A stretch of DNA of 64,000 nt, taken from G020353115 sp964389685. Lineage in GTDB: Bacteria > Bacteroidota > Bacteroidia > Bacteroidales > VadinHA17. Below are positions 9,374 to 18,988 of this stretch, piece by piece (the first letter of the stretch is position 1; every line of letters begins with the position of its first letter). The notes below the pieces were generated by a model, which saw only the letters and a program-made list of their open reading frames with translations, had not been told where the DNA came from and ran no database searches. A program made the translations under genes and the position numbers. The stretch spans positions 1 through 64,000 of the forward strand of contig CAYMFM010000007.1 of assembly GCA_964389685.1 (NCBI GenBank), given 5' to 3'.

Positions 9374-10586
9374 ATGAGATGGTTCCACCTGAAAAGAAAA
9401 GGAGACTGCATCCCGCTTAAGCACCTTCTTTTGTTATTATTAAGCACCATTGGTTTCATCGCCTGTTCTCAGCAAAATGAGCTCTACAAGGAGCTGCCCG
9501 GAGATTATGAATATTCAATGGAAGGTCAATACATTCCCTCGAAAGTATTCATCCAAAACGATACGCTGATGTGTGATGTAGGTGTTGGGATTACGCTGGT
9601 CCTGGAACCGGTAAACATCGATAGCCTTCAATTTAAATCACAACATGAAGAAAGCCTGTTTGAGATCCGGTTTGAAAGAGAAAGTAATGGCAGTATATCC
9701 CGGTTTATATTCACAGCAGGGGATGTCGTTATTCCTGTAGAAAAAAAGTTGTCAGAACCGGCGGACCAGCTCTTTCCAATGCAGGAGATACAGGAGGATT
9801 ATAACCAGTTGAGAAGCACCATTGAAAAGACACACCCTGCACTCTATTCGTTTACGGATAGAGAGGAATTTGATTGTTTCTTTGAACAACAGTTCAACCG
9901 GATCGACAAACCCATGCCGGTGGAGTCCATCTACCCGATTTTTGCATCACTTACAGCAAAAATCGGGTGTGGCCACTCGGTAGCCATGATGCCGGAATGG
10001 TACTGGGAAAGACTGGAGGGAAAGATGTTCCCAATCCACGTGAAATTCATCGAAAATCATGCCTATGTGAAGGGGACATTCAGTGCAATGGATTCAATCC
10101 CCATTGGTTCTGCAATCCTTTCGATAAATGGAAATGCAATTCCAAAAGAAAGTATCGTCAATCCTGTTCCGGTTCAAAACCTGCCGAAGGAAATGGAGGA
10201 TTATCACGGACTTGGACTGGAAATCATTAAAGAGAGGCATGTGGCAATCTTAACCATTTCACATTTTGTCTTTTATCATAACCGCGATTTCTTTTACAGC
10301 TTCATTGATGATGCGTTTAACAGGATGGATCAGGAGAACATCGTAAATCTGATCCTTGATGTAAGGGGTAATACAGGTGGAGATCCGTTCTGTGCAGCCC
10401 ACCTCTTTTCATACCTTGAAAAATACACGGATTCAAGGCCACATCGCCAGCAGAACCTTTGCTACAGCAGTTCATGATCTGTCCAGAAACAGGGGAATTA
10501 TACCTGACCACCCGGTGGTTCAATCACCAGAAGATATGGCAAAGGGTATTGATACTGCCTTGGAATATGCACTGAGTAAGTTTTAA
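9374..10586 (+). pseudogene. S41 family peptidase lipoprotein with missing catalytic core
   Basis: The first frame (9374-10477) has a lipoprotein-like signal (hydrophobic run ending FIACS), an N-terminal beta domain, and the S41 helical and PDZ-like part, including NQLRSTIEKTHPALY and ILDVRGNTGGDPF. It then stops abruptly. The family C-terminus resumes in another frame (about 10440-10586) as RTFATAVHDLSRNRGI and IPDHPV, ending in YALSKF. The intervening stretch of roughly 90-110 residues that carries the nucleophilic Ser and the conserved Gly-rich strands is absent. The protein cannot be an active peptidase. The junction is clean, which suggests one deletion rather than slow decay. CTCGTAC hairpins flank the gene. 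Confidence 0.8.
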
Positions 10587-10593
10587 CAAACCA

Positions 10594-10647
10594 CTCGTAC
10601 TACGACTGTGCATGGGGCTCTGATGCGTAGGCAGCTCGTGGTACGAG
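10594..10647. repeat. CTCGTAC stem-loop repeat, copy 2
   Basis: Same outer arms as 9219-9270 (CTCGTACTACGACTG and GGCAGCTCGTGGTACGAG) with a diverged loop. It follows the broken peptidase gene directly. Confidence 0.8.
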
Positions 10648-10716
10648 CAGGAATTTGCAACCATCCATGAATTATATTGTCATTTTTAATGAATTTATTT
10701 TACGAAATTTATTGTT

Positions 10717-12246
10717 GTGAGAACAATTTCATGTATACTAATCTTCCTGTTTTCCATGCTCTTTGTAGTATCCCTTCATGGACAAACCCTTACACAAACC
10801 ATTCGTGGGAGAGTTATTGATACGGATACAAGATCCCCACTTGTTGGAGCCACCATCATTGTTATGGATACTGATCCGGTGATCGGAACAGTTACTGATC
10901 CTAACGGAGCATTCCATCTCTCAGATATCCCGGTAAGAAGGCAGGGGATTAAGGTTAGCTATATAGGGTATGAGGAGAAGGTGTTCAATAACCTGATGGT
11001 TGTTTCAGGAAAAGAACTGGTGCTGAATGTCGAACTGGAAGAAAAAATTCAGGAAGTCGACGAAGTGGTGATAAAAGCCTGGTCCCGGAAGGATCAACCG
11101 ATCAACGACATGGCCTCTGTTAGTGCCAGATCATTTACCATTGAAGAGACGGAACGGTTTGCCGGAAGTTTGGGCGATCCTGCACGATTGGTGGCAAACT
11201 ATGCCGGGGTGGTCTATGCAGGTGATTCGAGGAATGATATTGTAATCCGGGGCAATTCCCCGATGGGACTGCTCTGGCGGCTTGACGGGGTTGAAATACC
11301 CAACCCGAATCACTTTGCTGCCCTGGGGACAACCGGTGGCGCCATCAGCATGATCAATGAAGGGACGGGCAGGAATTATGGCCTGGAATTAACCCTGGAA
11401 AAATTTCTGGATAAAGGGTATTACTTTCTCCTGACCACCTCCTTGTACGATTCAAAGTATGAAGCGGTGGATGGCGTTGTTAGAAATACCTCCTTTAATG
11501 GCAACTATGTGGTTAATGCTTTGGGTGGGAAAGAGTTTAATGCGGGAAAAAATAGCATGATTACCCTTGACCTGAAAAGCATCCTGGCCGGAGGGAAAAG
11601 ATACATTCCAATACTTGAGGCAGAGTCATTGGCTCAGAAGGAAGCAGTATACGATTGGGATAAAGCGTATGAACAGAAACACAATCCCTATTTCAGGATT
11701 GCTAACATCAGCTGGGATCCCAAAGTGATCGTAGAGTACGGGGATAAGGCCTTCAATGAAGATCAGTTTTTAATGGTTGATCCCTCTTTTTTTACCGTTT
11801 TTGACTATAAGCTCATTTCCGGTTCAGAGGGATCCGTCCTTTCTGATATCTATTCTGCAGTCATTACCGTGTCCAATGCAGAAAAGTATTTTGGCGAAGA
11901 AGATCCTGTCGGGAAGATCATTCGTGTTGATGGTGAATACGATTTTGAGATTACGGGTGTGATCACAGATCCACCATTCAATTCCCATTTTGAATACGAT
12001 TTCCTGATCTCATTTGAAAACCTGGAACGAATGTATGGTAAGGGATCATCCCAATCCTGGGGTGGCTTCAATTATTTTGCCTACCTGCTGCTGAAAGAGA
12101 ATGTGAATTGGAGTGTCCTGGAAAAAAAGATCAAAGAAATAAAACTGGAGGTGAGAAGTGGATATACTGTTTCTTTTGGTTCTCTTGTTCTGCAACCATT
12201 AACTGACATTCATTTTCAAACAACTGAACTATGTCTATCATACTGA
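10717..12246 (+). pseudogene. Chimera: TonB-dependent receptor remnant joined to FtsX-permease core
   Basis: Residues 1-25 are a signal peptide. Residues 26-120 form a carboxypeptidase-regulatory-like domain (GRVIDTDTRSPLVGATI). Residues 120-210 form a TonB plug (VVIRGNSPMGLLWRLDGVEIP-type segment). At about residue 212 the plug jumps straight to a distal barrel segment (GTGRNYGLELTLEKF, NALGGKEF), so most of the barrel is missing. After PYFRI near residue 328 the frame continues as the periplasmic core of an FtsX/MacB permease (NAEKYFGEEDPVGK, ITGVITDPP). Two in-frame internal losses thus created one open frame of 509 residues. Neither parent function should survive. The permease tail continues downstream in another frame. 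Confidence 0.85.
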
Positions 12247-12487
12247 TTTGGGACTTGATAAGGAACATGTGGTAAATGTTTCCGTTTATGGTAAAGTGGT
12301 TTCAAATAAGATAAACCTGTTTAAAGAGGAGGTAAAAAAATCTCCCCATGTACTTTAAACCAGCCTGAATTTGAGAATATTCCCCTTGGCTACATGCCTT
12401 TCGTTAGTGGTGGTGTTCTTAGTAATCAGTATAAAAGCTTTTCAAGCCACACGGATTAATCCGGCAGTCTCCTTGAAGTACGAGTAG
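12212..12487 (+). pseudogene. FtsX permease tail remnant
   Basis: Overlapping the end of the chimera in a different frame, this reads FKQLNYVYHTDLGLDKEHVV, typical of the start of the second periplasmic core of FtsX-type permeases, then a stop at 12356. In the same frame it continues as LVISIKAFQATRINP and SLKYE, the family C-terminus, ending at 12487. The membrane blocks and most of the second core are missing. Together with the preceding entry it shows that a third permease gene in this area has lost at least two internal pieces. Confidence 0.75.
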
Positions 12488-12597
12488 ACGGCTTTTTCCA
12501 GATCAAACCATATAGAATGTTTTCAGAAACACTCACATACGGGAGCTACCCTGGACTTTTTTTTTAACTTTAGGCATTGATTTACCAGAAACGGATC

Positions 12598-13149
12598 ATG
12601 AGAATTGCAATCTTAAACGGGAATCCTGATAGTGACAACAAAAGGTTTGATCACTACCTTTCATTGCTTTCTGATAAGCTTACAGAAGAGGAACATCACG
12701 TTACGATCCTTCAATTGCGGGATATGAAGATCGCTTATTGCCTGGGTTGCTTTGACTGTTGGTTGAAGACTCCCGGGTTATGCATTGTAAAGGATGATTC
12801 TTACCGTGTTTGTGAAGAGTGCATTAATTCAGACCTGGTCGTTTTTGCATCACCTGTGATCATGGGATTTACCAGCGCTCTTTTGAAAAAAGCAAATGAT
12901 CGATTAATTCCGCTTATTCTTTATCATGTTGAACTGGTTGACAACGAATGCCATCATGTAGCACGCTATGATAAATACCCGTTTACAGGGTTGTTGCTGG
13001 CTAAAGGAATAGATACGGATGATGAAGATATAGCTATTATTTCAGAAATCTACCGGCGGGATGCCATAAATTTTAAAACCGAATTTCAATTCACCAGACT
13101 GATTGATGATCCGATTGAGGAGGTAATTCATGAAATTAATAGTATATAA
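12598..13149 (+). CDS. NAD(P)H-dependent FMN reductase-like flavodoxin-fold protein
   Basis: 183 residues beginning MRIAILNGNPDSDNKRF, the first strand and phosphate-binding loop of the flavodoxin-like fold. A CLGCFDCW motif near residue 50 is typical of iron-sulfur-flavoprotein/multimeric flavodoxin relatives. I start at ATG 12598 because the first strand follows immediately; the frame extends to 12577. It overlaps the next gene by 20 bases, so the two are coupled. The likely role is cytoplasmic flavin or quinone reduction; the substrate is unknown. Confidence 0.82.
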   Translation: MRIAILNGNPDSDNKRFDHYLSLLSDKLTEEEHHVTILQLRDMKIAYCLGCFDCWLKTPGLCIVKDDSYRVCEECINSDLVVFASPVIMGFTSALLKKANDRLIPLILYHVELVDNECHHVARYDKYPFTGLLLAKGIDTDDEDIAIISEIYRRDAINFKTEFQFTRLIDDPIEEVIHEINSI

Positions 13150-13798
13150 CGGTTCCCCACGAAAAGAAAAAAGCAGTACAAAAATATTGCTTGATCATTT
13201 CCTTGCAGGATTTGTCTCTGTTGAAGGAAATAGCTTTGAAACATTCTATTTGCGTTCTGTAAATAACCGTGATCAACAGGTTAAAATGTTTAAGGAAGCA
13301 AATCATGTTTTAATCGGATTCCCACTCTATGCTGATTCCATGCCTTCCTTTGTGAAAGAGTTTTTTGAATCACTCGAACCTATTTGTGGAAAACTTCACA
13401 ACCTGTCCCTTGGTTTCTTTGTCCAATCAGGATTCCCGGAAGCCAATCATTCCAGGCCTGTTGAACGATATCTGGAAAAACTTGCACGGCGATTGGGAGG
13501 TAAATACATCGGAACCATCATCAGGGGAAATGCAAATCGAATTGATGAACATCGGGGCTACAGGAAAAAACCTGTGTTTAAATATTTATTCAACCTGGGC
13601 ATACACTTTGGGCAGACAGGAGAATTCGATCCATACTATCTGTTCAGGCTGGCTAAACCTGAGAAAATAAGGGGTTTAGTTCTATTCATCACCCGGTTGA
13701 TGATCCGTTCCCGTTTGGCTACAAAAAATTGGGATAAGAAGCTAAGGGCAAACGGAGTATTTGAAAAAAGGTTTGACAAACCCTTCTCAAAACCATAA
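13130..13798 (+). CDS. Second flavodoxin-fold NAD(P)H oxidoreductase
   Basis: 222 residues starting MKLIVYNGSPRKEKSSTKIL, again a flavodoxin-like phosphate loop. HVLIGFPLYADSMPSFVKEF matches the second conserved strand-loop of NADPH-dependent FMN reductases. The C-terminal 70 residues are basic and helical and may contact a membrane or partner. It is translationally coupled to the upstream paralogue (20-base overlap, GGAGG before its ATG), so the two probably form one functional unit. Confidence 0.82.
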   Translation: MKLIVYNGSPRKEKSSTKILLDHFLAGFVSVEGNSFETFYLRSVNNRDQQVKMFKEANHVLIGFPLYADSMPSFVKEFFESLEPICGKLHNLSLGFFVQSGFPEANHSRPVERYLEKLARRLGGKYIGTIIRGNANRIDEHRGYRKKPVFKYLFNLGIHFGQTGEFDPYYLFRLAKPEKIRGLVLFITRLMIRSRLATKNWDKKLRANGVFEKRFDKPFSKP

Positions 13799-13883
13799 AT
13801 CATTTTACCTTATCAGTAATGGTCTGTAACACCATTGGATCAATCTGACTTTTTCATTACATTGCATGGTAAACGGAACGTGA

Positions 13884-14084
13884 TATGAAAAGAACCGCCA
13901 TAGTTATTATGATTGGAACAGGGATATAGAAGAGTGGGGCATTTCCGGCAAACAGGTTGAATACTGGACAGACCTGATAAAAAGTAACAGGACAGAGATA
14001 GAACCGTGGAACACTGAAATCAGGATTATCCCTGTTGAAAATATACACCTCTTCCGAAACCATCACCCTGCGGGTAATTGTTAA
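13884..14084 (+). other. Possible degraded coding remnant
   Basis: A frame of 66 codons without a start, following a stop at 13881, reads like protein: DWNRDIEEWGISGKQVEYW, then IEPWN and RIIPVENIHLFRNHHPAG. Low Ser/Leu bias and the Trp-rich pattern suggest a real C-terminus rather than noise, but I cannot name the family. The rest of this 484-base spacer (13799-14282) holds a CCCCTCT/AGAGGGG hairpin at 14119-14136 and AT-rich sequence. Confidence 0.25.
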
Positions 14085-14118
14085 ATAGATAACTAACAAT
14101 CTTGATACACACCCCCGA

Positions 14119-14136
14119 CCCCTCTTGTTAGAGGGG
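14119..14136. repeat. Short 7-bp stem-loop
   Basis: CCCCTCT, a 4-base loop, then AGAGGGG. It lies between the oxidoreductase pair and the YceI gene, which converge, so it may serve as a weak terminator; there is no T-run. Confidence 0.4.
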
Positions 14137-14282
14137 AGAACTACTTTGAAAACCTAACGTTGCTTTTCTCAAATACCGAATTAAATTCTTCGTCGCTTAT
14201 CACCACTTCCTGAATGGAAATAACTGTTAACAATTAATTATACCTTTGATCTTATCAACCAATAACTTATTAACTTATAACA

Positions 14283-14867
14283 TTATTCCACCTCTTCATT
14301 CAGTTGAACATTGCAGGTGATTTCCACCTCCCTGCTGACCACCAGCCCGCCGGTTTCAATATTTCTGTTCCAGGTCAGACCGTAATCAAATCGATCTATG
14401 GTGCCTGTAACCTTAAACCCTGCTTTCTTTCCACGTCCGCCTGGAACCTGACCATTGTATTTCAGATCGAATGTAACACTCCGGGCGATATCCTTCATGG
14501 TGAAATCGCCAGCCAGGAAATAGTGGTCACCCTCCTTCAGAATCTTCCCTTTGAACCTGATCTCGGGGAAAGATGGCTCATCAAAAAAATCCGGTGATTT
14601 TAAGTGATCATCCCGCCTTTCGTTATCGGTATCGATGGAGGAAACTTTTGCCGAGAATTCGACATTACTGCCAATGAAGTTCTCATCCCCACCGGTCACT
14701 GTTGCATTAAACTCCGTGAATTTTCCATCCACTTCTGAGATCATCATATGCGTTACGGTAAACCGAATATCCGAATGGGATTTATCCAATACCCAGCTTG
14801 CCTGAGTAAAGCCATGAAGGCTTATGAATAGAAAAATTGCTAACGTGCTAATACTTTTTTTCTTCAT
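14283..14867 (-). CDS. YceI family periplasmic protein
   Basis: 194 residues. The signal peptide (MKKKSISTLAIFLFISLHGF) is cut around TQA. The mature part is the YceI lipocalin-like barrel: WVLDKSHSDIRFTVTHM, then FTMKDIARSVTFDL, KVTGTIDRFDYGLTW and GLVVSREVEITCNV. The family binds amphiphilic lipids such as polyisoprenoids in the periplasm. I start at ATG 14867 because AAGGA lies just upstream and the signal peptide begins there. It is a single gene, divergent from the downstream permease. Confidence 0.93.
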   Translation of the reverse strand: MKKKSISTLAIFLFISLHGFTQASWVLDKSHSDIRFTVTHMMISEVDGKFTEFNATVTGGDENFIGSNVEFSAKVSSIDTDNERRDDHLKSPDFFDEPSFPEIRFKGKILKEGDHYFLAGDFTMKDIARSVTFDLKYNGQVPGGRGKKAGFKVTGTIDRFDYGLTWNRNIETGGLVVSREVEITCNVQLNEEVE

Positions 14868-14991
14868 TTTCCTTGTAATTTTGTTATAAACAGATAACAA
14901 GGAATCGCATCAATTGTTTGACCGGATGATTTTTTCCTGTAACTTTATTTGACATGTCTCGTCCTTATATTTAAATATACCATATACTGAA

Positions 14992-15005
14992 GGAGGAGAT
15001 ATTGC
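14992..15005 (+). promoter_or_regulatory. Candidate sigma-54 promoter upstream of permease
   Basis: AGG and TTGCTT have exact sigma-54 spacing (GG at 14992-14993, GC at 15004-15005). The -12 half TTGCTT is good; the -24 half (AGGAGG) has only the GG. The permease start is 50 bases downstream, a plausible leader. The window encodes an NtrC-type activator beside a homologous permease, which makes the match more interesting than chance, but it is weak alone. Confidence 0.25.
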
Positions 15006-15054
15006 TTCGTTAAAAATGTACTGATAAACCAACCGTTAACCGTTTAAAATTTCC

Positions 15055-17442
15055 ATGTTATATCATTATGTTAAAACAGCAATCCGTTTCCTGGTAAGGA
15101 ATCCCTGGATTTCAATAATTAATATTACCGGCCTCGCTATCGGGCTGGCAGTCTTTATTTTGATCATGCTATATGTCAGGAATGAGCTGCGGTATGATAC
15201 CTTTAATGAAAACCTCGATTCAGTTTGCCGGTATGAGAGGATTTCTGAAGATAACGAAAGTGCATGGACAACCTCTGCCATGGGCCTGGATATTCAGGAG
15301 GCCATTCCTGAGATCATTTCATTTGTAAGGTTCAAGCACTGGAGTGATATGTACCTGGATTACGGGGAAAGGAAATACAACATTCCCAATATTGCCTGGG
15401 TTGACAGCACTTTTTTTGATTTTTTCAGCCTGGAAATAGTAAAGGGAAATCCAAAAACAGCCCTGGTCAGACCGTTAACAGCTGTAATTACGGAAAGCAT
15501 GGCAGCGATCATTTTTGGTGAAGAAGATCCGGTCGGTAAGGTATTGCGCTTCAGCGGCGGAACGGAACTTGAGATAACTGGATTGATTAAAGATCCGGAA
15601 AATTTCCACATCCAACTCGATCTGCTGGCATCCTTTGTGTCCCTGGGACAATTTTATGGACAGGATCACCTGCACAATTACCGGACCTATCAGTATATGA
15701 CCTATTTCAAACTGGCACCGCACGTTACTGCGGAAACAGTAAGCCCGAAGGTTGATGAATTCATGCATAAAAAGTTCCTGGAACTATACGGTGAAGAGTC
15801 AGAAACACCGTTCCGGATCTGGCTTCGACCAATGCGTGAAGTATACTTTGCACGGAATGTCAGGGACTATGGTGCAATACACGGGAATTACCAGTTTGTG
15901 ATCATCTTCTCCATTATTGCTGTGATGATCATTGTCATTGCCTGTATAAATTTTGTCAACATTTCAACAGCCAGGGCAGCACAGCGGGCAAGGGAAGTAG
16001 GGTTGAAAAAGGTAGTCGGTGCCAGCCGGAAAAAATTGATAAACCAGTTTCTTGGTGAATCGGTGATCATCAGTCTTCTTGCCATGATTATCGGGATACT
16101 ATTGGTTCAACTTGTCCTCCCTGCATACAATCAGGTGATCTCTTCCGATTTACGGTTCAGCGGGACAGATAACATATGGACTTTGCTGCTGATTCTTGCG
16201 GGGATTGTCCTGGTAGGCCTTTTGGCTGGTTTATATCCTGCTTTCTATCTTACAGGCTTCAAGCCGGTTGATGTGTTGAAAGGAGAATCTGTAAAGGGGA
16301 AGACTGGAAGTTTACTGAGGAAAGTGTTGATTGTCTTCCAGTTCACGATATCCATTTTCCTGATCATTGCAACCTTCGTGGTATATAAACAGCTTGGTTA
16401 TGTCCGGAACAAAGACAAGGGATTTGAAACGGAACGGTTAATTACATTGGAGATGAACAGGGGTATCCGTCAGAGCAGTGAGATCTTCAGGCAAAACCTT
16501 CTTGCCAATCCACGGATCGAAAAGGTGGCTTATTCCTACACAGCCCCCGGGGGAGGAGATAATTACGAAGGATTTTCACTGGGGCAGAAGGAATTGAATC
16601 CTGTAGTTTATTCAATTGACCCGGATTATATCGAAACCCTGGGAATGAAACTGGTAAAAGGACGCAACTTCTCATGGGATTTTCCACATGACAGCATGAA
16701 CACCTGCATCATCAATGAGCAGGCTGTTCAGGAGTTGGATATGGACCCGGACAGCCTGATCGGGAAAAAATTTGACCATCCCAGCTGGTATATTACCGCA
16801 TTTCCCAGGACCCGGTTTGAGATCATTGGGATTGTGAAGGATTTTCATTTCAAATCACTCAAACAGCCCATCGAACCGTTGATTTTCGGCTGGAATGAAG
16901 ACTGGTTTTCTTATGTGAACATCCGGATAAAAGGGGATGATATACCGGCAACGCTGGAGCACATCAAACGGGAATGGATGAAAATCTCACCCCATTACCC
17001 GTTCGAATACACCTTCATGGATGATCGTTTCGACCGGATGTACAGGAGTGAACAACGGCTGGGAAAGATCTTTACCTGGTTTGCTGCGCTGGCAATCTTC
17101 ATTGCCATGCTCGGTTTGTTTGGTCTGGCAGCGTATATGGCAGGCAGGCGGACCAGGGAGATCGGGATTCGGAAAGTGCAGGGGGCTTCTGTTTCCGGGA
17201 TTGTTCTTCTCCTGGTAAAGGAATTTATCCTGCTAATCATTATTTCCAGTATCATTGCATGGCCCATAGCCTGGTTTGCTGTAAGCCGCTGGTTGCAGGA
17301 GTTTGAATACCGAATGTCGCTGGGCATTGGACTCTTTATCCTGTCCACACTGATTGCGTTGATCATTACAATGGTTACCGTCATTTCACAAACGCTGAAG
17401 ACAGCCAATACCAACCCGGCTGAGGCACTAAGGTATGAGTAA
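15055..17442 (+). CDS. ABC transporter permease, FtsX/MacB type (double FtsX)
   Basis: 795 residues with the complete family layout: N-terminal helix (NITGLAIGLAVFILIMLYV), first periplasmic core with EEDPVGKVLRFSGG and ITGLIKDP, FtsX block with REVGLKKVVGASRKK, second periplasmic core (from KQLGYVRNKDKGFE), and last FtsX block with REIGIRKVQGAS, ending NPAEALRYE. It has no adjacent ATPase. It is a paralogue of the permease beginning at 6519 and carries the same 129-bp repeat right after its stop. It is an inner-membrane component, probably of a MacB-like lipoprotein- or drug-export complex; the substrate is unknown. Confidence 0.92.
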   Translation: MLYHYVKTAIRFLVRNPWISIINITGLAIGLAVFILIMLYVRNELRYDTFNENLDSVCRYERISEDNESAWTTSAMGLDIQEAIPEIISFVRFKHWSDMYLDYGERKYNIPNIAWVDSTFFDFFSLEIVKGNPKTALVRPLTAVITESMAAIIFGEEDPVGKVLRFSGGTELEITGLIKDPENFHIQLDLLASFVSLGQFYGQDHLHNYRTYQYMTYFKLAPHVTAETVSPKVDEFMHKKFLELYGEESETPFRIWLRPMREVYFARNVRDYGAIHGNYQFVIIFSIIAVMIIVIACINFVNISTARAAQRAREVGLKKVVGASRKKLINQFLGESVIISLLAMIIGILLVQLVLPAYNQVISSDLRFSGTDNIWTLLLILAGIVLVGLLAGLYPAFYLTGFKPVDVLKGESVKGKTGSLLRKVLIVFQFTISIFLIIATFVVYKQLGYVRNKDKGFETERLITLEMNRGIRQSSEIFRQNLLANPRIEKVAYSYTAPGGGDNYEGFSLGQKELNPVVYSIDPDYIETLGMKLVKGRNFSWDFPHDSMNTCIINEQAVQELDMDPDSLIGKKFDHPSWYITAFPRTRFEIIGIVKDFHFKSLKQPIEPLIFGWNEDWFSYVNIRIKGDDIPATLEHIKREWMKISPHYPFEYTFMDDRFDRMYRSEQRLGKIFTWFAALAIFIAMLGLFGLAAYMAGRRTREIGIRKVQGASVSGIVLLLVKEFILLIIISSIIAWPIAWFAVSRWLQEFEYRMSLGIGLFILSTLIALIITMVTVISQTLKTANTNPAEALRYE

Positions 17443-17443
17443 G

Positions 17444-17572
17444 TGAGACACATGATTCACGAAGCGTAGCTGAAGTGAATTCTGCTTGTCGAACTCCTGC
17501 CTGCGTGCCGTCGCCAGAGGCTATGGCCGCCGGAGACCGGCAGGCGGGCATCCCGCTGCAAAGAGGGATCTG
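17444..17572 (+). repeat. 129-bp dispersed repeat, copy 2, at the permease 3' end
   Basis: It begins one base after the permease TAA stop with TGAGACACATGATTCAC and matches 8979-9107, most closely over the GC-rich hairpin part (CGAACTCCTGCCTGCGTGCC ... GGGATCTG). Both copies directly follow intact paralogous permease genes. Confidence 0.9.
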
Positions 17573-17706
17573 TAATAAGTTATTCGTTAATTGGAAAGGG
17601 ATAGCAAATGGTATGAGGTATCCCGCTGAAATCTGCCTGAACCCTTCTATTCACAGGCCATAGATTCAGTAAATACGATTACACGAAGTTTGAAACAAAG
17701 AACTGG

Positions 17707-17786
17707 AAATCCCCCTTATTCCCCCTTTTTTCTGCCGAAGGCATCTGCCATGGGCATGGCTATGCCACCTGCGGGAAAAGGGGGAC
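17707..17786 (+). repeat. 80-bp repeat, copy A (inverted relative to 27281-27360)
   Basis: It is the reverse complement of 27281-27360 with a single mismatch. The ends are CCCCCTT-type and AAGGGGG-type, giving terminal inverted repeats, and the core contains TGCCATGGGCATGGCTATGCCA. No coding capacity. It lies in the 508-base spacer between the permease and the DUF6340-like gene. Confidence 0.9.
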
Positions 17787-17860
17787 AATAGATGGAAATT
17801 CGTTCCACAAGTAATTTCACCTGTAAGTATTGTACGTTACCGAACTTCGATCCGTCAAAC

Positions 17861-17907
17861 GGGCCCTGTGAAATAAAAGCAAAGCTTTTAATATTTCACG
17901 GGGCGGG
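17861..17907. repeat. CCCTGTGAAATA stem-loop repeat
   Basis: GGGCCCTGTGAAATA pairs with TATTTCACGGGGCGGGC around an AAAGC-AAAGCTTT loop. The same arms recur at 44108-44179 and, as half sites, near 29217-29277 and 57213-57230. Confidence 0.75.
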
Positions 17908-17950
17908 CTTCGTTACCGAATACCGTAAGACGATTTTTTAAATAAAACTC

Positions 17951-18988
17951 CTACTCTTCCAGCTGTTGTCTTAACCGCTCCCGTTCCTGGATCCTGAGGG
18001 TCAGGATATATCCATAATCCCTTGATTTTTTGTTTTTGTATACTCCCCAGGCGGTTGTAGCCCATTCTTTTGCCTGATCCAGATCTCCAAGAATTTCGTA
18101 GACCACTGCCAGGTTATGGGCAGCACGTCCCCTTGTTTTCCTGTGGCGCGCTTCAGTAGCTCTTATGAGGGCTTCAATGGCTCTCTCCCAATCATTGGAC
18201 TCCATCATACGGGCACCTGCAGCCAGATCGGGATTTCCTTTCGATTTTCTGAAATAATCACGAGTAACTCTGAACCATGAGGGAGAGATCCTTTCACCAT
18301 ACATGATTCCCGCATTATAACTCACCTCTTTCAGGGCTTCATTCCTATTGAGCAGCCCTTCGATGGCTGCCGGTATGGAAGACCCTCCAACATTCCAGTC
18401 CATGGTATGGATGAAATGAAACTGATCAATAATGCTTTTTTGCTCGGGATCATAAAAACGGAAACCCAGATTCACTTTTGCCACACCATTGGCATAAAAC
18501 TCGGGAACCTTGATGGTTCGCTCGCCAACTTTTTTATTCACCAGCCGTGAACCATTGGTAATGATGAAATCGGAATCATACGACTCCAACGAGATGATAC
18601 CATTCACTTCATACTTGGCACATAGTTCTTCAATGATTTCCCATGAGAGCGGTTCAGGAAAATCCCGCCCTGTTTCTGATCCTTTCATCGTTTCAGAGGT
18701 CCTCATCGCCTGGTACCTGGACGAATTCTGCAGCATACTGTTCAAACCATCAATTGCAAACTGGGTTGCCAGTTTATCCTGGTCTGGACCCTCACCCGTT
18801 AAGATACCTTCCAGGATGTTCTTCTTTTCATTTTCCGGTACTGAACGGTCGATGATGGCCACCGATTGAATATAGGTTGGAATATCCACCACAGCCGGTG
18901 CCAGAACATTGAAACTGATCTTTTTAGCTGCAATGAGCAGGATGAAAAGTATCAGTGAAACGGAGATGACCGATATGTTTTTTTTCAT
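17951..18988 (-). CDS. DUF6340-like secreted protein with C-terminal TPR-type helices
   Basis: 345 residues. The N-terminus is a signal anchor (MKKNISVISVSLILFILLIAAKK). The middle includes IQSVAIIDRSVPENEKKN and LVNKKVGERTIKVPEFYANG, and resembles the Bacteroidota DUF6340 family of envelope proteins. The last 110 residues contain two TPR-like helix pairs (ARMMESNDWERAIEALIRA, AAHNLAVVYEILGDLDQAKE). I start at ATG 18988, where the signal peptide begins; the frame extends to 19039. It is divergent from the acyltransferase-like gene. Function is unknown. Confidence 0.75.
   Translation of the reverse strand: MKKNISVISVSLILFILLIAAKKISFNVLAPAVVDIPTYIQSVAIIDRSVPENEKKNILEGILTGEGPDQDKLATQFAIDGLNSMLQNSSRYQAMRTSETMKGSETGRDFPEPLSWEIIEELCAKYEVNGIISLESYDSDFIITNGSRLVNKKVGERTIKVPEFYANGVAKVNLGFRFYDPEQKSIIDQFHFIHTMDWNVGGSSIPAAIEGLLNRNEALKEVSYNAGIMYGERISPSWFRVTRDYFRKSKGNPDLAAGARMMESNDWERAIEALIRATEARHRKTRGRAAHNLAVVYEILGDLDQAKEWATTAWGVYKNKKSRDYGYILTLRIQERERLRQQLEE

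Noticed and set aside
13857..14099. 80-codon open frame on the minus strand
   Set aside because: Composition is hydrophobic without order; the plus-strand remnant explains the coding-like bias better.
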